Assembly: GCA_017632495.1 (NCBI GenBank)
Contig: JAGBRG010000190.1
Location: 1 to 6,009 of the forward strand
Source: Spirochaetales bacterium
GTDB taxonomy: Bacteria > Spirochaetota > Spirochaetia > Sphaerochaetales > Sphaerochaetaceae
DNA length: 6,009 nucleotides
Direction: 5' to 3'
This document shows positions 1 through 5,444 of this stretch, piece by piece (position 1 is the first letter of the stretch; every line of letters starts with the position of its first letter). Position numbers and translations under genes: made by a program. Below the pieces are notes generated by a model, which did no database searches, had not been told where the DNA came from, and worked only from the letters and a program-made list of their open reading frames with translations.

Positions 1-144
1 CCTGCTTGCCGCCATTTCCTTTCCGCTTCCGCGCTCGCCAATGACAAGAACGCTCCTGTCCACCTGGGCGGCATCGGCGATGCGCCTCTGGAAGTCCAGG
101 AAAACCTCGGATTCACCTATGTAGCTGTCGTTGTACCCTGCCAT
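1..144 (-). CDS. pspF: PspF, sigma-54-dependent activator of the psp operon (N-terminal 48 residues; runs off the left edge)
   Basis: Reading leftward from the ATG at 144-142 gives 48 codons without a stop. The peptide starts MAGYNDSYIGES and carries the Walker A motif GERGSGKE at residues 36-43 of an AAA+ sigma-54 activator domain. It aligns without gaps to the start of E. coli PspF as I remember it (MAEYKDNLLGEA..., GERGTGKE), with about half the residues identical. The absence of an N-terminal receiver or sensor domain before the AAA+ module is typical of PspF, which is instead controlled by PspA binding. The GAFTGA loop, Walker B, the surface loop around Trp56 that PspA contacts in E. coli, and the DNA-binding helix-turn-helix all lie beyond the window. 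A Shine-Dalgarno-like AGAGGG (minus strand of 149-154) sits 4 nt before the ATG. Divergent placement from pspA, with a sigma-54 promoter between, matches the classical psp layout. The identification is secure; completeness of the gene cannot be judged. Confidence 0.93.
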   Translation of the reverse strand, partial: MAGYNDSYIGESEVFLDFQRRIADAAQVDRSVLVIGERGSGKEMAASR

Positions 145-166
145 GATGCCCTCTACGTGGTATAAT
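138..166 (+). promoter_or_regulatory. Possible sigma-70 promoter pointing from pspF toward pspA
   Basis: CTGCCA (138-143, 4 of 6 to the -35 consensus) lies 17 bp before a perfect TATAAT (161-166), which is preceded by the extended -10 TG (158-159). The -35 overlaps the first codons of pspF on the opposite strand. The predicted start is near 173, and 22 nt later comes a strong ribosome-binding site (AAGGAGG, 195-201) feeding a 28-codon reading frame. The transcript would continue into the putative enhancer array upstream of pspA. Confidence 0.4.
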
Positions 167-173
167 ATACCAC
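157..173. promoter_or_regulatory. Perfect 17-bp palindrome forming a two-way extended -10 element
   Basis: GTGGTATAATATACCAC is two perfect 8-bp arms around a central A at 165. Read on the plus strand it contains TGGTATAAT, a consensus -10 with the extended TGN motif. Read on the minus strand it contains TGGTATATT, again with TGN. Symmetric -10 elements that fire in both directions are an established class of bacterial promoter. A repressor operator overlapping the pspF promoter is an alternative or additional reading of the same symmetry. Confidence 0.6.
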
Positions 174-193
174 AAGTTGGTGAAAAATGCCAA
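164..193 (-). promoter_or_regulatory. Probable sigma-70 promoter of pspF
   Basis: On the minus strand, TTGGCA (188-193, 5 of 6 to the -35 consensus) is followed after 18 bp by TATATT (164-169, 5 of 6 to the -10 consensus) with a TGN extension. The predicted start is near 156-157, giving a leader of only about 12-13 nt that still contains the AGAGGG at 149-154. A separate housekeeping promoter for pspF is what E. coli has. The very short leader is the main reason for caution. Confidence 0.5.
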
Positions 194-208
194 GAAGGAG
201 GCTTGAAA

Positions 209-295
209 GTGTGCTGCCCGGTAGTAGTGGGAGGCTGCGAGAAGGCGATGGAGAAAAATGGGAATACATCTTTTTTGCTCAAAAATCGACAATAA
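209..295 (+). CDS. Candidate 28-residue small protein or leader peptide in the pspF-pspA intergenic region
   Basis: A GTG at 209-211 sits 7 nt after AAGGAGG (195-201), the best ribosome-binding site in this intergenic region, and opens 28 codons ending at TAA 293-295. The peptide begins (M)CCPVVVGGCEKAMEKNG and ends FLLKNRQ. It has three cysteines in its first ten residues and no membrane helix or family I recognise. An in-frame TTG at 203-205 is too close to the ribosome-binding site. An ATG at 248-250 is in frame but lacks an obvious site of its own. The frame follows a consensus -10 element (161-166) at a sensible distance. The last nine codons overlap the first repeat of the putative enhancer array, so chance is a real alternative. 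No homology was testable; treat as a hypothesis. Confidence 0.27.
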   Translation: MCCPVVVGGCEKAMEKNGNTSFLLKNRQ

Positions 296-315
296 TGATG
301 TAAGACTTATCTTTT

Positions 316-345
316 TTGCGCAAAAATCGATAAAAAAGATATAAT
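316..345 (+). promoter_or_regulatory. Weak candidate sigma-70 promoter inside the enhancer array
   Basis: A perfect TATAAT at 340-345 is preceded, after 18 bp, by TTGCGC (316-321), a poor -35. If active it would start near 352 and give basal transcription of pspA independent of sigma-54. The surrounding DNA is very A/T-rich, so a chance -10 match is quite possible. Confidence 0.2.
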
Positions 346-346
346 G

Positions 347-382
347 TTATCTTTTTTGAGAAACAAAATACAAAAAAGATAA
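347..382. repeat. 12-bp perfect inverted repeat in the promoter-proximal enhancer element
   Basis: TTATCTTTTTTG (347-358) and CAAAAAAGATAA (371-382) are exact reverse complements separated by 12 bp. The right arm plus one base (CAAAAAAGATAAG, 371-383) is also an exact reverse complement of CTTATCTTTTTTG at 306-318, so the two left arms compete for the same partner. The stems are too A/T-rich, and wrongly placed, to be a terminator for any gene here. A dimer-binding site is more likely. Confidence 0.65.
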
Positions 383-428
383 GTCCCACCTCCGAAAGAC
401 CCATGCCATATCACCAAACCCGCCCGAC

Positions 429-446
429 TTGGCACGCTCTGTGCTA
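429..446 (+). promoter_or_regulatory. Sigma-54 (RpoN) promoter of pspA-pspC
   Basis: TTGGCACGCTCTGTGCTA matches the -24/-12 consensus TGGCACG-N4-TTGCW with one substitution in the -12 box (GTGC for TTGC). The invariant GG (431-432) and GC (443-444) are exactly 10 bp apart. Transcription should start near 456, leaving a leader of about 31 nt that holds the AAGGAGG ribosome-binding site (474-480) 6 nt before the pspA ATG. With pspF divergent and the repeat array upstream, this is the expected PspF-dependent stress promoter. Confidence 0.92.
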
Positions 447-486
447 TTAAGAAGGCGTAAACGAAAAAAATCTAAGGAGGAGTCCT

Positions 487-1164
487 ATGGGAGTCTTTTC
501 AAGGTTCATGGATATAATCAATTCGAACATCAACTCTCTTCTGGATCACGCAGAGGACCCGGAGAAGATGATAAAGCTGATGATCAACGAGATGGAGGAC
601 ACCATCATCGAGATCAAGACAAACTGCGCAGCCGCAATCGGAGCTGAAAACACCGCAAAGCGCAAGGTCGCAGAACTTGAAGGCCTGGTTGACCGCTGGC
701 AGAAGCGCGCAGAGCTTGCCATCGAAAAGGGCCGCGACGATCTGGCCCGCGAGGCACTGATCGAGAAGAAGCGCCTTTCAAGTGAGCTGGAAAGGCTCAG
801 AGCAGAAAGCGAGCGCTACGACCAGCTGGTTGCCAAGTACAAGGGCGATATCTCCAAGCTGGAGGAAAAGCTTGCATCCGCCAAGGCCAAGTACCAGAGT
901 ATGCGCGAGCAGGCAGCCCGCGAGGCCGAAGAACGACGCAAGGCCCAGGGTCCGTACACCTATACCTACAACTGGAGCAGCAAGAACAAGGATGCAGACC
1001 CTGTTGACCGTTTCAGCAAGATGGAAGAACATATCGACAAAATGCACGAGCGCAAGAACCAGGGCGCAGACAACAAGGATACAGAGTCAAGATTCAAGGA
1101 TCTTGAGCAGCAGGATGAGATTGAGAGCGAACTCGAGCAGCTCAAAAAGAAAATGAACGGCTGA
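487..1164 (+). CDS. pspA: PspA, phage shock protein A (membrane-stress effector and PspF regulator)
   Basis: The 225-residue product matches PspA/IM30 along its whole length (E. coli PspA is 222). Residues 1-24 (MGVFSRFMDIINSNINSLLD...) are the amphipathic membrane-binding helix, ending at Pro25 in the conserved AEDPEKM. Residues 26-153 are the long coiled-coil hairpin, with hallmark stretches LMINEMEDT (31-39) and DLAREALIEKK (85-95). Residues 172-225 form the C-terminal helices, ending ELEQLKKKMNG. PspA family proteins assemble into ESCRT-III-like oligomers that coat and protect the inner membrane; in proteobacteria PspA also binds and inhibits PspF. The aromatic stretch PYTYTYNW (156-163) lies between the hairpin and the next helix, where E. 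coli PspA as I remember it has a polar linker. The ATG is fixed by AAGGAGG at 474-480 and by the conserved MG-FSRF start. pspA is first in the operon, 28 bp before pspC. Confidence 0.97.
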   Translation: MGVFSRFMDIINSNINSLLDHAEDPEKMIKLMINEMEDTIIEIKTNCAAAIGAENTAKRKVAELEGLVDRWQKRAELAIEKGRDDLAREALIEKKRLSSELERLRAESERYDQLVAKYKGDISKLEEKLASAKAKYQSMREQAAREAEERRKAQGPYTYTYNWSSKNKDADPVDRFSKMEEHIDKMHERKNQGADNKDTESRFKDLEQQDEIESELEQLKKKMNG

Positions 1165-1192
1165 GGCCGACACTATAGAGGGGAAAAAAACA

Positions 1193-1576
1193 ATGGCCAC
1201 AAGAAGACTTTACAGATCAAGAAACGGCGAGATCCTTGGAGTTTGCAAGGGGATAGCCGAATGGAGGGATTATCCCGTCGACACGATCAGACTGATCGTC
1301 ATTTTAATTGCAATCTTCACCGCAATCGCACCCTGCCTGATTGTCTACTTCATCCTGGGCCTGGTCCTTCCGGTAAATCCATATGAGGACGAGAACTACG
1401 AGCGCGGCTACCGCGACGGCCAAAAGGACGGCCGCAGAGATGGCAAACGGGGCAGAAAGACCTACTACTACAACCCAGATCCCGAGGACTTTGTGAACAC
1501 AAAGACCGAGTCTGCCGAGGAGTATGAACGTAGAAAAAAGGAATCCGATTGGGATAACAGGTTTAGTAACAGCTGA
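1193..1576 (+). CDS. pspC: PspC, membrane component of the phage shock response, with an unusual charged cytosolic-type tail
   Basis: The 127-residue product opens with a PspC domain: RRLYRSRNGEILGVCKGIAEW (residues 4-24, including the family's GVC-GIA motif), then a hydrophobic membrane segment at 33-60 ending in VLPVNPYE. PspC proteins sit in the inner membrane; in E. coli PspC works with PspB to draw PspA to the membrane and release PspF. After the membrane segment comes an acidic patch (EDENYE, 65-70), a basic repeat (YRDG-QKDG-RRDG-KRG, 73-87), YYYNPDPEDF (91-100) and a charged end closing DWDNRFSNS. The end resembles the RF(R)-type tail of longer PspC proteins, but the xRDG repeat is unfamiliar to me. 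GAGGGG (1178-1183) lies 9 nt before the ATG. The 28-bp gap from pspA has no room for pspB. A strong terminator follows, so pspC ends the operon. Confidence 0.92.
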   Translation: MATRRLYRSRNGEILGVCKGIAEWRDYPVDTIRLIVILIAIFTAIAPCLIVYFILGLVLPVNPYEDENYERGYRDGQKDGRRDGKRGRKTYYYNPDPEDFVNTKTESAEEYERRKKESDWDNRFSNS

Positions 1577-1598
1577 ATAAGCTTATAATCCATAGATG

Positions 1599-1639
1599 CA
1601 GGCTTGGAGTAATGGTTATCCAAGCCTGTTTTCTTTTTT
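1599..1639 (+). terminator. Intrinsic terminator of the psp operon
   Basis: CAGGCTTGGA (1599-1608) and TCCAAGCCTG (1619-1628) form a perfect 10-bp stem with a 10-nt loop (1609-1618) that can pair slightly further (TAA/TTA). It is followed at once by TTTTCTTTTTT (1629-1639). It starts 23 nt after the pspC stop and separates the psp genes from the downstream HD-GYP gene. Confidence 0.93.
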
Positions 1640-1683
1640 GCCTGAATTAAATAGGATATTGTTAGTAAACAGGAAGGGTCGAG

Positions 1684-3405
1684 ATGGCACTGTTAAGATT
1701 CTATTATCCGGGATTGCTTCTGGCATCCCTAATCATGACGACGATGTACATGTTCATGTGGAAAAAGCACGACGATGTTCACATCACGCTGTTTTTCACG
1801 CTGGCTCCCATAATCAATCTGGGCTATCTTTTCCTTTCCACAGCTCAGACTCTGAACGCCGCGCTCAATGCGATTAAGATTACCTATATCAGCTGCTTCG
1901 TCCAGATGATAATCGTGCTGGCCATCTTCGGCCTGTGCAGGATAGAGGTCAAACGCTGGGTCAAGCTGTTTTTCATGATCATCACGACCCTGACCTTCCT
2001 TTCAACCCTGACAATCGGCCACAACACGTGGTTCTACAAAGATGCCGCTCTGGATCAGATAAACGGAATAACGGTTGTCCGCAAGGTCTACGGTCCGCTT
2101 CACAGTGTGCTTTATGCCGTAATCATCCTGTTCTTCATAATAGGTGTTGCGGCCATCCTCTACAGCAGGCTTCACAAGCGTCAGATCAGCAGAAGGGTTC
2201 TGAACCTTCTATTCCTGCCGCAGATTGTCTGTATGATCAGCTTCTTCGGAAGCCGCATGCTGTTTCCGGAAATCGAGGTCCTTCCTGCGGCATACTGCTT
2301 TGCCGGGCTTGTGTACCTTCTGATTGAAAGAAGAATCAACCTGTACGATGTCACAGACATTGTCATTGACTCCTTGGTTCAGGAAGGGGACACGGGCTTC
2401 ATTACATTCGACAGGAATTTCAACTACCTGGGAAGCAACGAAACCGCCCGGAAGATCCTGCCTCAGCTGGGAAATCTTGCAGTTGATCTGAGCCTCGGAG
2501 AAGATACCGAGATGGAGAAGATGATTCTTCCGTGGCTCAATCAGTATGTCCGGGACCCCGGCAATCCCGAGGCCAACGGCCACTTCTATGAGAAGGACGG
2601 CAAGATCTACCTTTTCACAGTCGGCGAGCTTCCGGGAAAGAAGTCGTCAAGACGCGGATACAGAATTGTAATTACAGACGACACCTTGGACCGTGCATAC
2701 ATCAACCTGCTTGACGGATTCAACCGTGATCTGAAGGAACAGGTTGCGAAGAAGACAGCCGATGTCGTGCGCATGAACGACAACATGATCCTTGGCATGG
2801 CAGTCATGGTTGAAAGCCGGGACAACTCCACAGGCGGTCACATCAGAAGAACCAGTGACGTTGTCAGGATGCTTGTCGATGCCCTGAAGAAGGAAGGCAG
2901 GGACCCCGATGGCTACAACCTTACGGAGGACTTTTGCAAGATGCTCATCAAGGCGGCTCCTATGCATGACCTCGGAAAAATCGCCGTCGATGACGAGATA
3001 CTCAGAAAGCCCGGGCGCTTTACCCCGGAGGAGTTCGAGAAGATGAAGGCCCATGCTGCAGAGGGTGCGCGCATCGTCCATGAGATTCTCAAGGGCACCG
3101 ATGATGTGGCCTTCCACCATCTTGCCGAGAACGTCGCCCACTACCACCACGAGCGCTGGGACGGATCAGGCTATCCCATGCACCTCAAGGGCGAACAGAT
3201 TCCACCCGAGGCCAGAATCATGGCCGTGGCCGATGTGTACGATGCCCTCGTGAGCAAGCGTGTCTACAAGGACAAGATGTCATTCGAGCAGGCCAATTCG
3301 ATAATCATGGACGGCATGGGAAGCCAGTTCGATCCGGCTCTGAAGGAAGCCTATCTTGCGGCCCGTCCTGCGCTTGAGGCCTATTACAGCAACCTGGAAG
3401 GCTGA
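1684..3405 (+). CDS. Seven-helix membrane HD-GYP protein, probable cyclic-di-GMP phosphodiesterase with a PAS-like sensor
   Basis: The 573-residue product has about seven hydrophobic helices (roughly residues 7-26, 33-52, 66-87, 92-112, 138-160, 172-192, 197-214), the pattern of the 7TM N-terminal region found in some histidine kinases. A PAS-like domain follows (about 232-333, with GFITFDRNFNYLGSNETAR). A helical linker (340-366) leads to a complete HD-GYP domain (about 367-570). Expected metal and active-site residues are all visible: Glu377 and His385 (ESRDNSTGGH), His428-Asp429 and Lys432 (MHDLGK), His457 (KAHAAEG), His488-His489, the GYP signature at 496-498 (HHERWDGSGYP), and Asp517 (AVADVYDAL). 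HD-GYP enzymes hydrolyse c-di-GMP to pGpG or GMP; a Glu at the position of Glu377 is linked to trinuclear-iron enzymes. No GGDEF or kinase domain is present. AGGAAGG (1671-1677) lies 6 nt before the ATG. I found no convincing promoter after the psp terminator, so readthrough is possible. The ligand sensed is unknown. Confidence 0.9.
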   Translation: MALLRFYYPGLLLASLIMTTMYMFMWKKHDDVHITLFFTLAPIINLGYLFLSTAQTLNAALNAIKITYISCFVQMIIVLAIFGLCRIEVKRWVKLFFMIITTLTFLSTLTIGHNTWFYKDAALDQINGITVVRKVYGPLHSVLYAVIILFFIIGVAAILYSRLHKRQISRRVLNLLFLPQIVCMISFFGSRMLFPEIEVLPAAYCFAGLVYLLIERRINLYDVTDIVIDSLVQEGDTGFITFDRNFNYLGSNETARKILPQLGNLAVDLSLGEDTEMEKMILPWLNQYVRDPGNPEANGHFYEKDGKIYLFTVGELPGKKSSRRGYRIVITDDTLDRAYINLLDGFNRDLKEQVAKKTADVVRMNDNMILGMAVMVESRDNSTGGHIRRTSDVVRMLVDALKKEGRDPDGYNLTEDFCKMLIKAAPMHDLGKIAVDDEILRKPGRFTPEEFEKMKAHAAEGARIVHEILKGTDDVAFHHLAENVAHYHHERWDGSGYPMHLKGEQIPPEARIMAVADVYDALVSKRVYKDKMSFEQANSIIMDGMGSQFDPALKEAYLAARPALEAYYSNLEG

Positions 3406-3407
3406 GA

Positions 3408-5366
3408 TTAATTCGGCTTTGAAAGCTCGTAGAGCTTCTTCAGGCGGTTCTCGATGATGTGGTTGATCGTATCAGGCGGGAAGTTTCCCTTCACGTTGCG
3501 GATCCCGCTCTGACGCAGTGTCAGTATCTCCATACCCTCGTCGATTGTGGAAATCGGGTAGATGTGGAACTTATGCTGCTCAATGGCCTTCAGGACCTTG
3601 TCCGTGAGAATGAGGGTCTTGATGTTCTGACGCGGAATTATCACACCCTGATGCCCTGTAAGGCCCATGATCTCGCAGATAGCGAAAAAGCCTTCAATCT
3701 TTTCGTTGATACCGCCCACAGGCTGGATGTCTCCAAGCTGGTTGACAGAACCCGTTACTGCAATGTCCTGGCGAACGGGAATTTCGCCTATGGCAGAAAG
3801 CAGGGCAAATAGCTCGGCAGAGGAGGCGCTGTCTCCGTCAACTTCGGCATAGGACTGCTCGAAGCAGATTCCGGCATAGACGGAAAGAGGGAAGGTTCTA
3901 GCGTACTGTTTTCTCAGGTAGCCTTCCAGAATCAGAAGACCCTTGTCGTGGATTTCTCCCGAAAGGCCTGCCTCATGTTCGATGTTCACAATGCCTTCAG
4001 AGCCTGGGGCAACGGAGACAGAGATTACAGTGGGGGTTCCGAAGGAGGCAAGGCCTCTGTCCATCACGGCAAGGCCGTTGAGAACTCCGACCTTAGTGCC
4101 TTCCAGAGAGATGACCATCTCACCGTTTTTGATTTCCTGGTTGATTCTGTCTTCTGTAAGGCCGTTGGCAAAATCGCGCTCTTCCATGGCAGTTCTTACA
4201 CAGGAGGCGTCTATCTCCGAAAGCCCCTTTCTGTCTGCGATGTAGTTGGCTTCGGACAGAAGGTCGCCTAAAAAAGATAGCTTTGTGGTAAGCTCGTCGC
4301 GCATTTCTGCGTACCAGGAGCTATAGACCAAAAGCTCGCAGATGGCGGCATTATTTACAGGCTTTAGATTATTTTTTGCAGTGATATCCAGTAAATAGGC
4401 TATTGTTCCGCTGATGTTCTCATCGGAGGCAGGCATTGCAAAATCAAATTCGGCCGAGACTTTGAATAGCCTGAGAAACTCATCGTCCGTCTCGCAGAGC
4501 TTGTCGTAAAGCTCGTCGCTTCCGATTAGAATTATCTTTGTAGGGACAAAGGAAGTCACAGGACGGATAAAGGAGGCATCCTTACCATCTGCCTTTCGGA
4601 TGATGAAGCTTGAACTTTCTGCATAGAGCTTCAGGCTGTCCCAAAGGCCTTCCTGGGAAAGGACCTTGTCGGCGCGGACTACAAAAAAGCCGCCTGCCGC
4701 ATCCAATATAGAACCTGATGTAAGAGAAAGGTGGGCATAGTCGCCGCTTCCGTCTGTCTTTCCAATCTGTCCGAAGAGGTTGATATGAGTGGGGTGGTAT
4801 TCTTCCACAAACGGGCAATCTTCTTTTCCCTGATTATCACAGATAAGGTTCACAAGATATTTTTCAGGCTCACTAACGCGGGCCCTTAAGGCCTCGGAGA
4901 CCTGGGCAAGATACTGTTCAAAAAGGGCATTTGCCCCGACAGCCTCCCTTATCTCCGAAAGAGAGGCAAGAGAGGAAAGGGCCTCGTCCCAGCGCTTATC
5001 CGAAACAAAGGCAGAGACCTTCTTCATTGCAAAATCGAATCTCCATCCGCAAGATGCGGGAAGTGAAATCAGAAACGGCGACTGGGGGCGCTTGAAGTTA
5101 TAGGCATAAAGAAGATCCAGTACCGGGCGCTTTGAAGAAATCTTTCTTGCAATCTCGCGCACCGCTGTGTGGCGGCCTGTTCCGTCTTCGCCGCTTAGGT
5201 AGATGTTATAGCCCTTGGCATTGACGTTCATGCCCATCTCAAGGGCGCTCATGGCCCTTGGCTGGCCTATGATGCTGACTTTCTTACAGCCCTCTCTGAG
5301 GCGTGCGATTCTATCTATGTCATATGAAAAATGTGCCTCTCTGGCACTGAGTTCTTCGCTTCTCAT
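3408..5366 (-). CDS. Lon-like Ser-Lys protease, AAA_32/COG1067 type, with an atypical ATP-binding site
   Basis: The 652-residue protein is cytosolic (no signal or membrane segment). Residues 28-75 resemble the AAA_32 start, SIIGQPRAMSALEMG then GYNIYLSGEDGTGRHT. Residues 215-310 are the rest of the module (GGFFVVRADKVL, IILIGSDELYDKL, EFLRLFKVSAEFDF). Residues 410-615 are the Lon proteolytic domain: GVLNGLAV, then GDSASSAE with the likely nucleophile Ser513, then GGINEKIEGFF with the likely Lys556 of the catalytic dyad. The Walker A position normally held by Lys is Arg65, and the Walker B-like strand has Arg231 where Asp would be usual. The helical middle (about 112-185) is short, and the protein is shorter than the roughly 750-800 residues I associate with this family. 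It may therefore be ATP-independent, as reported for LonC-type proteases. The ATG is fixed by an in-frame TAA three codons upstream (minus strand of 5376-5378). No good ribosome-binding site precedes it. Substrate and role are unknown. Confidence 0.9.
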   Translation of the reverse strand: MRSEELSAREAHFSYDIDRIARLREGCKKVSIIGQPRAMSALEMGMNVNAKGYNIYLSGEDGTGRHTAVREIARKISSKRPVLDLLYAYNFKRPQSPFLISLPASCGWRFDFAMKKVSAFVSDKRWDEALSSLASLSEIREAVGANALFEQYLAQVSEALRARVSEPEKYLVNLICDNQGKEDCPFVEEYHPTHINLFGQIGKTDGSGDYAHLSLTSGSILDAAGGFFVVRADKVLSQEGLWDSLKLYAESSSFIIRKADGKDASFIRPVTSFVPTKIILIGSDELYDKLCETDDEFLRLFKVSAEFDFAMPASDENISGTIAYLLDITAKNNLKPVNNAAICELLVYSSWYAEMRDELTTKLSFLGDLLSEANYIADRKGLSEIDASCVRTAMEERDFANGLTEDRINQEIKNGEMVISLEGTKVGVLNGLAVMDRGLASFGTPTVISVSVAPGSEGIVNIEHEAGLSGEIHDKGLLILEGYLRKQYARTFPLSVYAGICFEQSYAEVDGDSASSAELFALLSAIGEIPVRQDIAVTGSVNQLGDIQPVGGINEKIEGFFAICEIMGLTGHQGVIIPRQNIKTLILTDKVLKAIEQHKFHIYPISTIDEGMEILTLRQSGIRNVKGNFPPDTINHIIENRLKKLYELSKPN

Positions 5367-5372
5367 GGCATT

Positions 5373-5401
5373 ATCTTACCCCATAGGCCAAGCCAAGCCA
5401 A
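5373..5401 (-). promoter_or_regulatory. Possible promoter of the Lon-like gene, implying a leaderless or nearly leaderless mRNA
   Basis: On the minus strand, TTGGCT (5396-5401) precedes TAAGAT (5373-5378) by exactly 17 bp; each matches consensus at 4 of 6. The predicted start coincides with the A of the ATG at 5366. An overlapping GATAAT (5369-5374) is a better -10 by sequence but would start inside the gene. Lack of a Shine-Dalgarno sequence supports, but does not prove, a leaderless start. Confidence 0.25.
5387..5401. repeat. Short tandem repeat (GCCAA)x3 between the two divergent genes
   Basis: GCCAA occurs three times in direct succession, reading (TTGGC)x3 on the minus strand. It overlaps the candidate -35 of the Lon-like gene, so a change in copy number would shift the -35 relative to the -10. 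It may equally be a simple chance repeat. Confidence 0.6.
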
Positions 5402-5416
5402 GAGGAAGTAAATCAG

Positions 5417-5444
5417 GTGGCAAAGCACAGCTCAATAATATAAA
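5417..5444 (+). promoter_or_regulatory. Possible promoter of the NIF3-family gene
   Basis: GTGGCA (5417-5422, 4 of 6) lies 16 bp before TATAAA (5439-5444, 5 of 6 to TATAAT). Transcription would begin near 5451, at or just before the ATG at 5453. The only purine-rich motif before the ATG, AGAG at 5447-5450, is just 2 nt away, too close for a normal ribosome-binding site. Confidence 0.35.

Larger units (their letters stand above)
268..383. promoter_or_regulatory. Array of three ~40-bp phased elements, candidate PspF upstream activating sequences
   Basis: ATCTTTTTTG begins at 268, 309 and 349, intervals of 41 and 40 bp, or close to four helical turns. Elements 1 and 2 continue as GCTCAAAAATCGA (277-289) and GCGCAAAAATCGA (318-330). 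Elements 2 and 3 end in the reverse complement, AAAAAAGAT at 332-340 and 372-380, so each is an inverted repeat. The array spans about 75 to 190 bp upstream of the predicted sigma-54 start near 456. E. coli PspF enhancers lie roughly 80-130 bp upstream, so elements 2 and 3 are in the expected place and element 1 is an extra distal copy. That PspF is the protein bound is inferred from position and from the adjacent pspF gene. Confidence 0.6.

Noticed and set aside
268..383. CRISPR-like or mobile-element interpretation of the repeat array
   Set aside because: The units are degenerate, A/T-rich and only three in number, with no unique spacers and no cas or transposase gene. Their position upstream of a sigma-54 promoter explains them better.
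384..428. IHF binding site between the enhancer array and the sigma-54 promoter
   Set aside because: The nearest candidate, TATCACC around 409-415, lacks the second half (TTR) of the IHF consensus at the right spacing.
1684..1710. TGGCAC at the start of the HD-GYP gene as a second sigma-54 promoter
   Set aside because: There is no GC dinucleotide at the required 10-bp spacing after the GG.
1596..1877. 93-codon plus-strand frame after pspC
   Set aside because: Its start lies within the psp terminator hairpin, and most of it overlaps the HD-GYP gene in another frame.
3423..3437. AAGCTC-GTA-GAGCTT hairpin near the end of the Lon-like gene as a terminator
   Set aside because: The stem is only 6 bp with a 3-nt loop, it lies inside the coding sequence (codons for KLYEL), and no run of Ts follows on either strand.
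3459..3812. Plus-strand open frames of 100-117 codons opposite the Lon-like gene (also at 3943-4271)
   Set aside because: They are antisense shadows of a well-conserved protease gene, with no ribosome-binding site and no recognisable protein.
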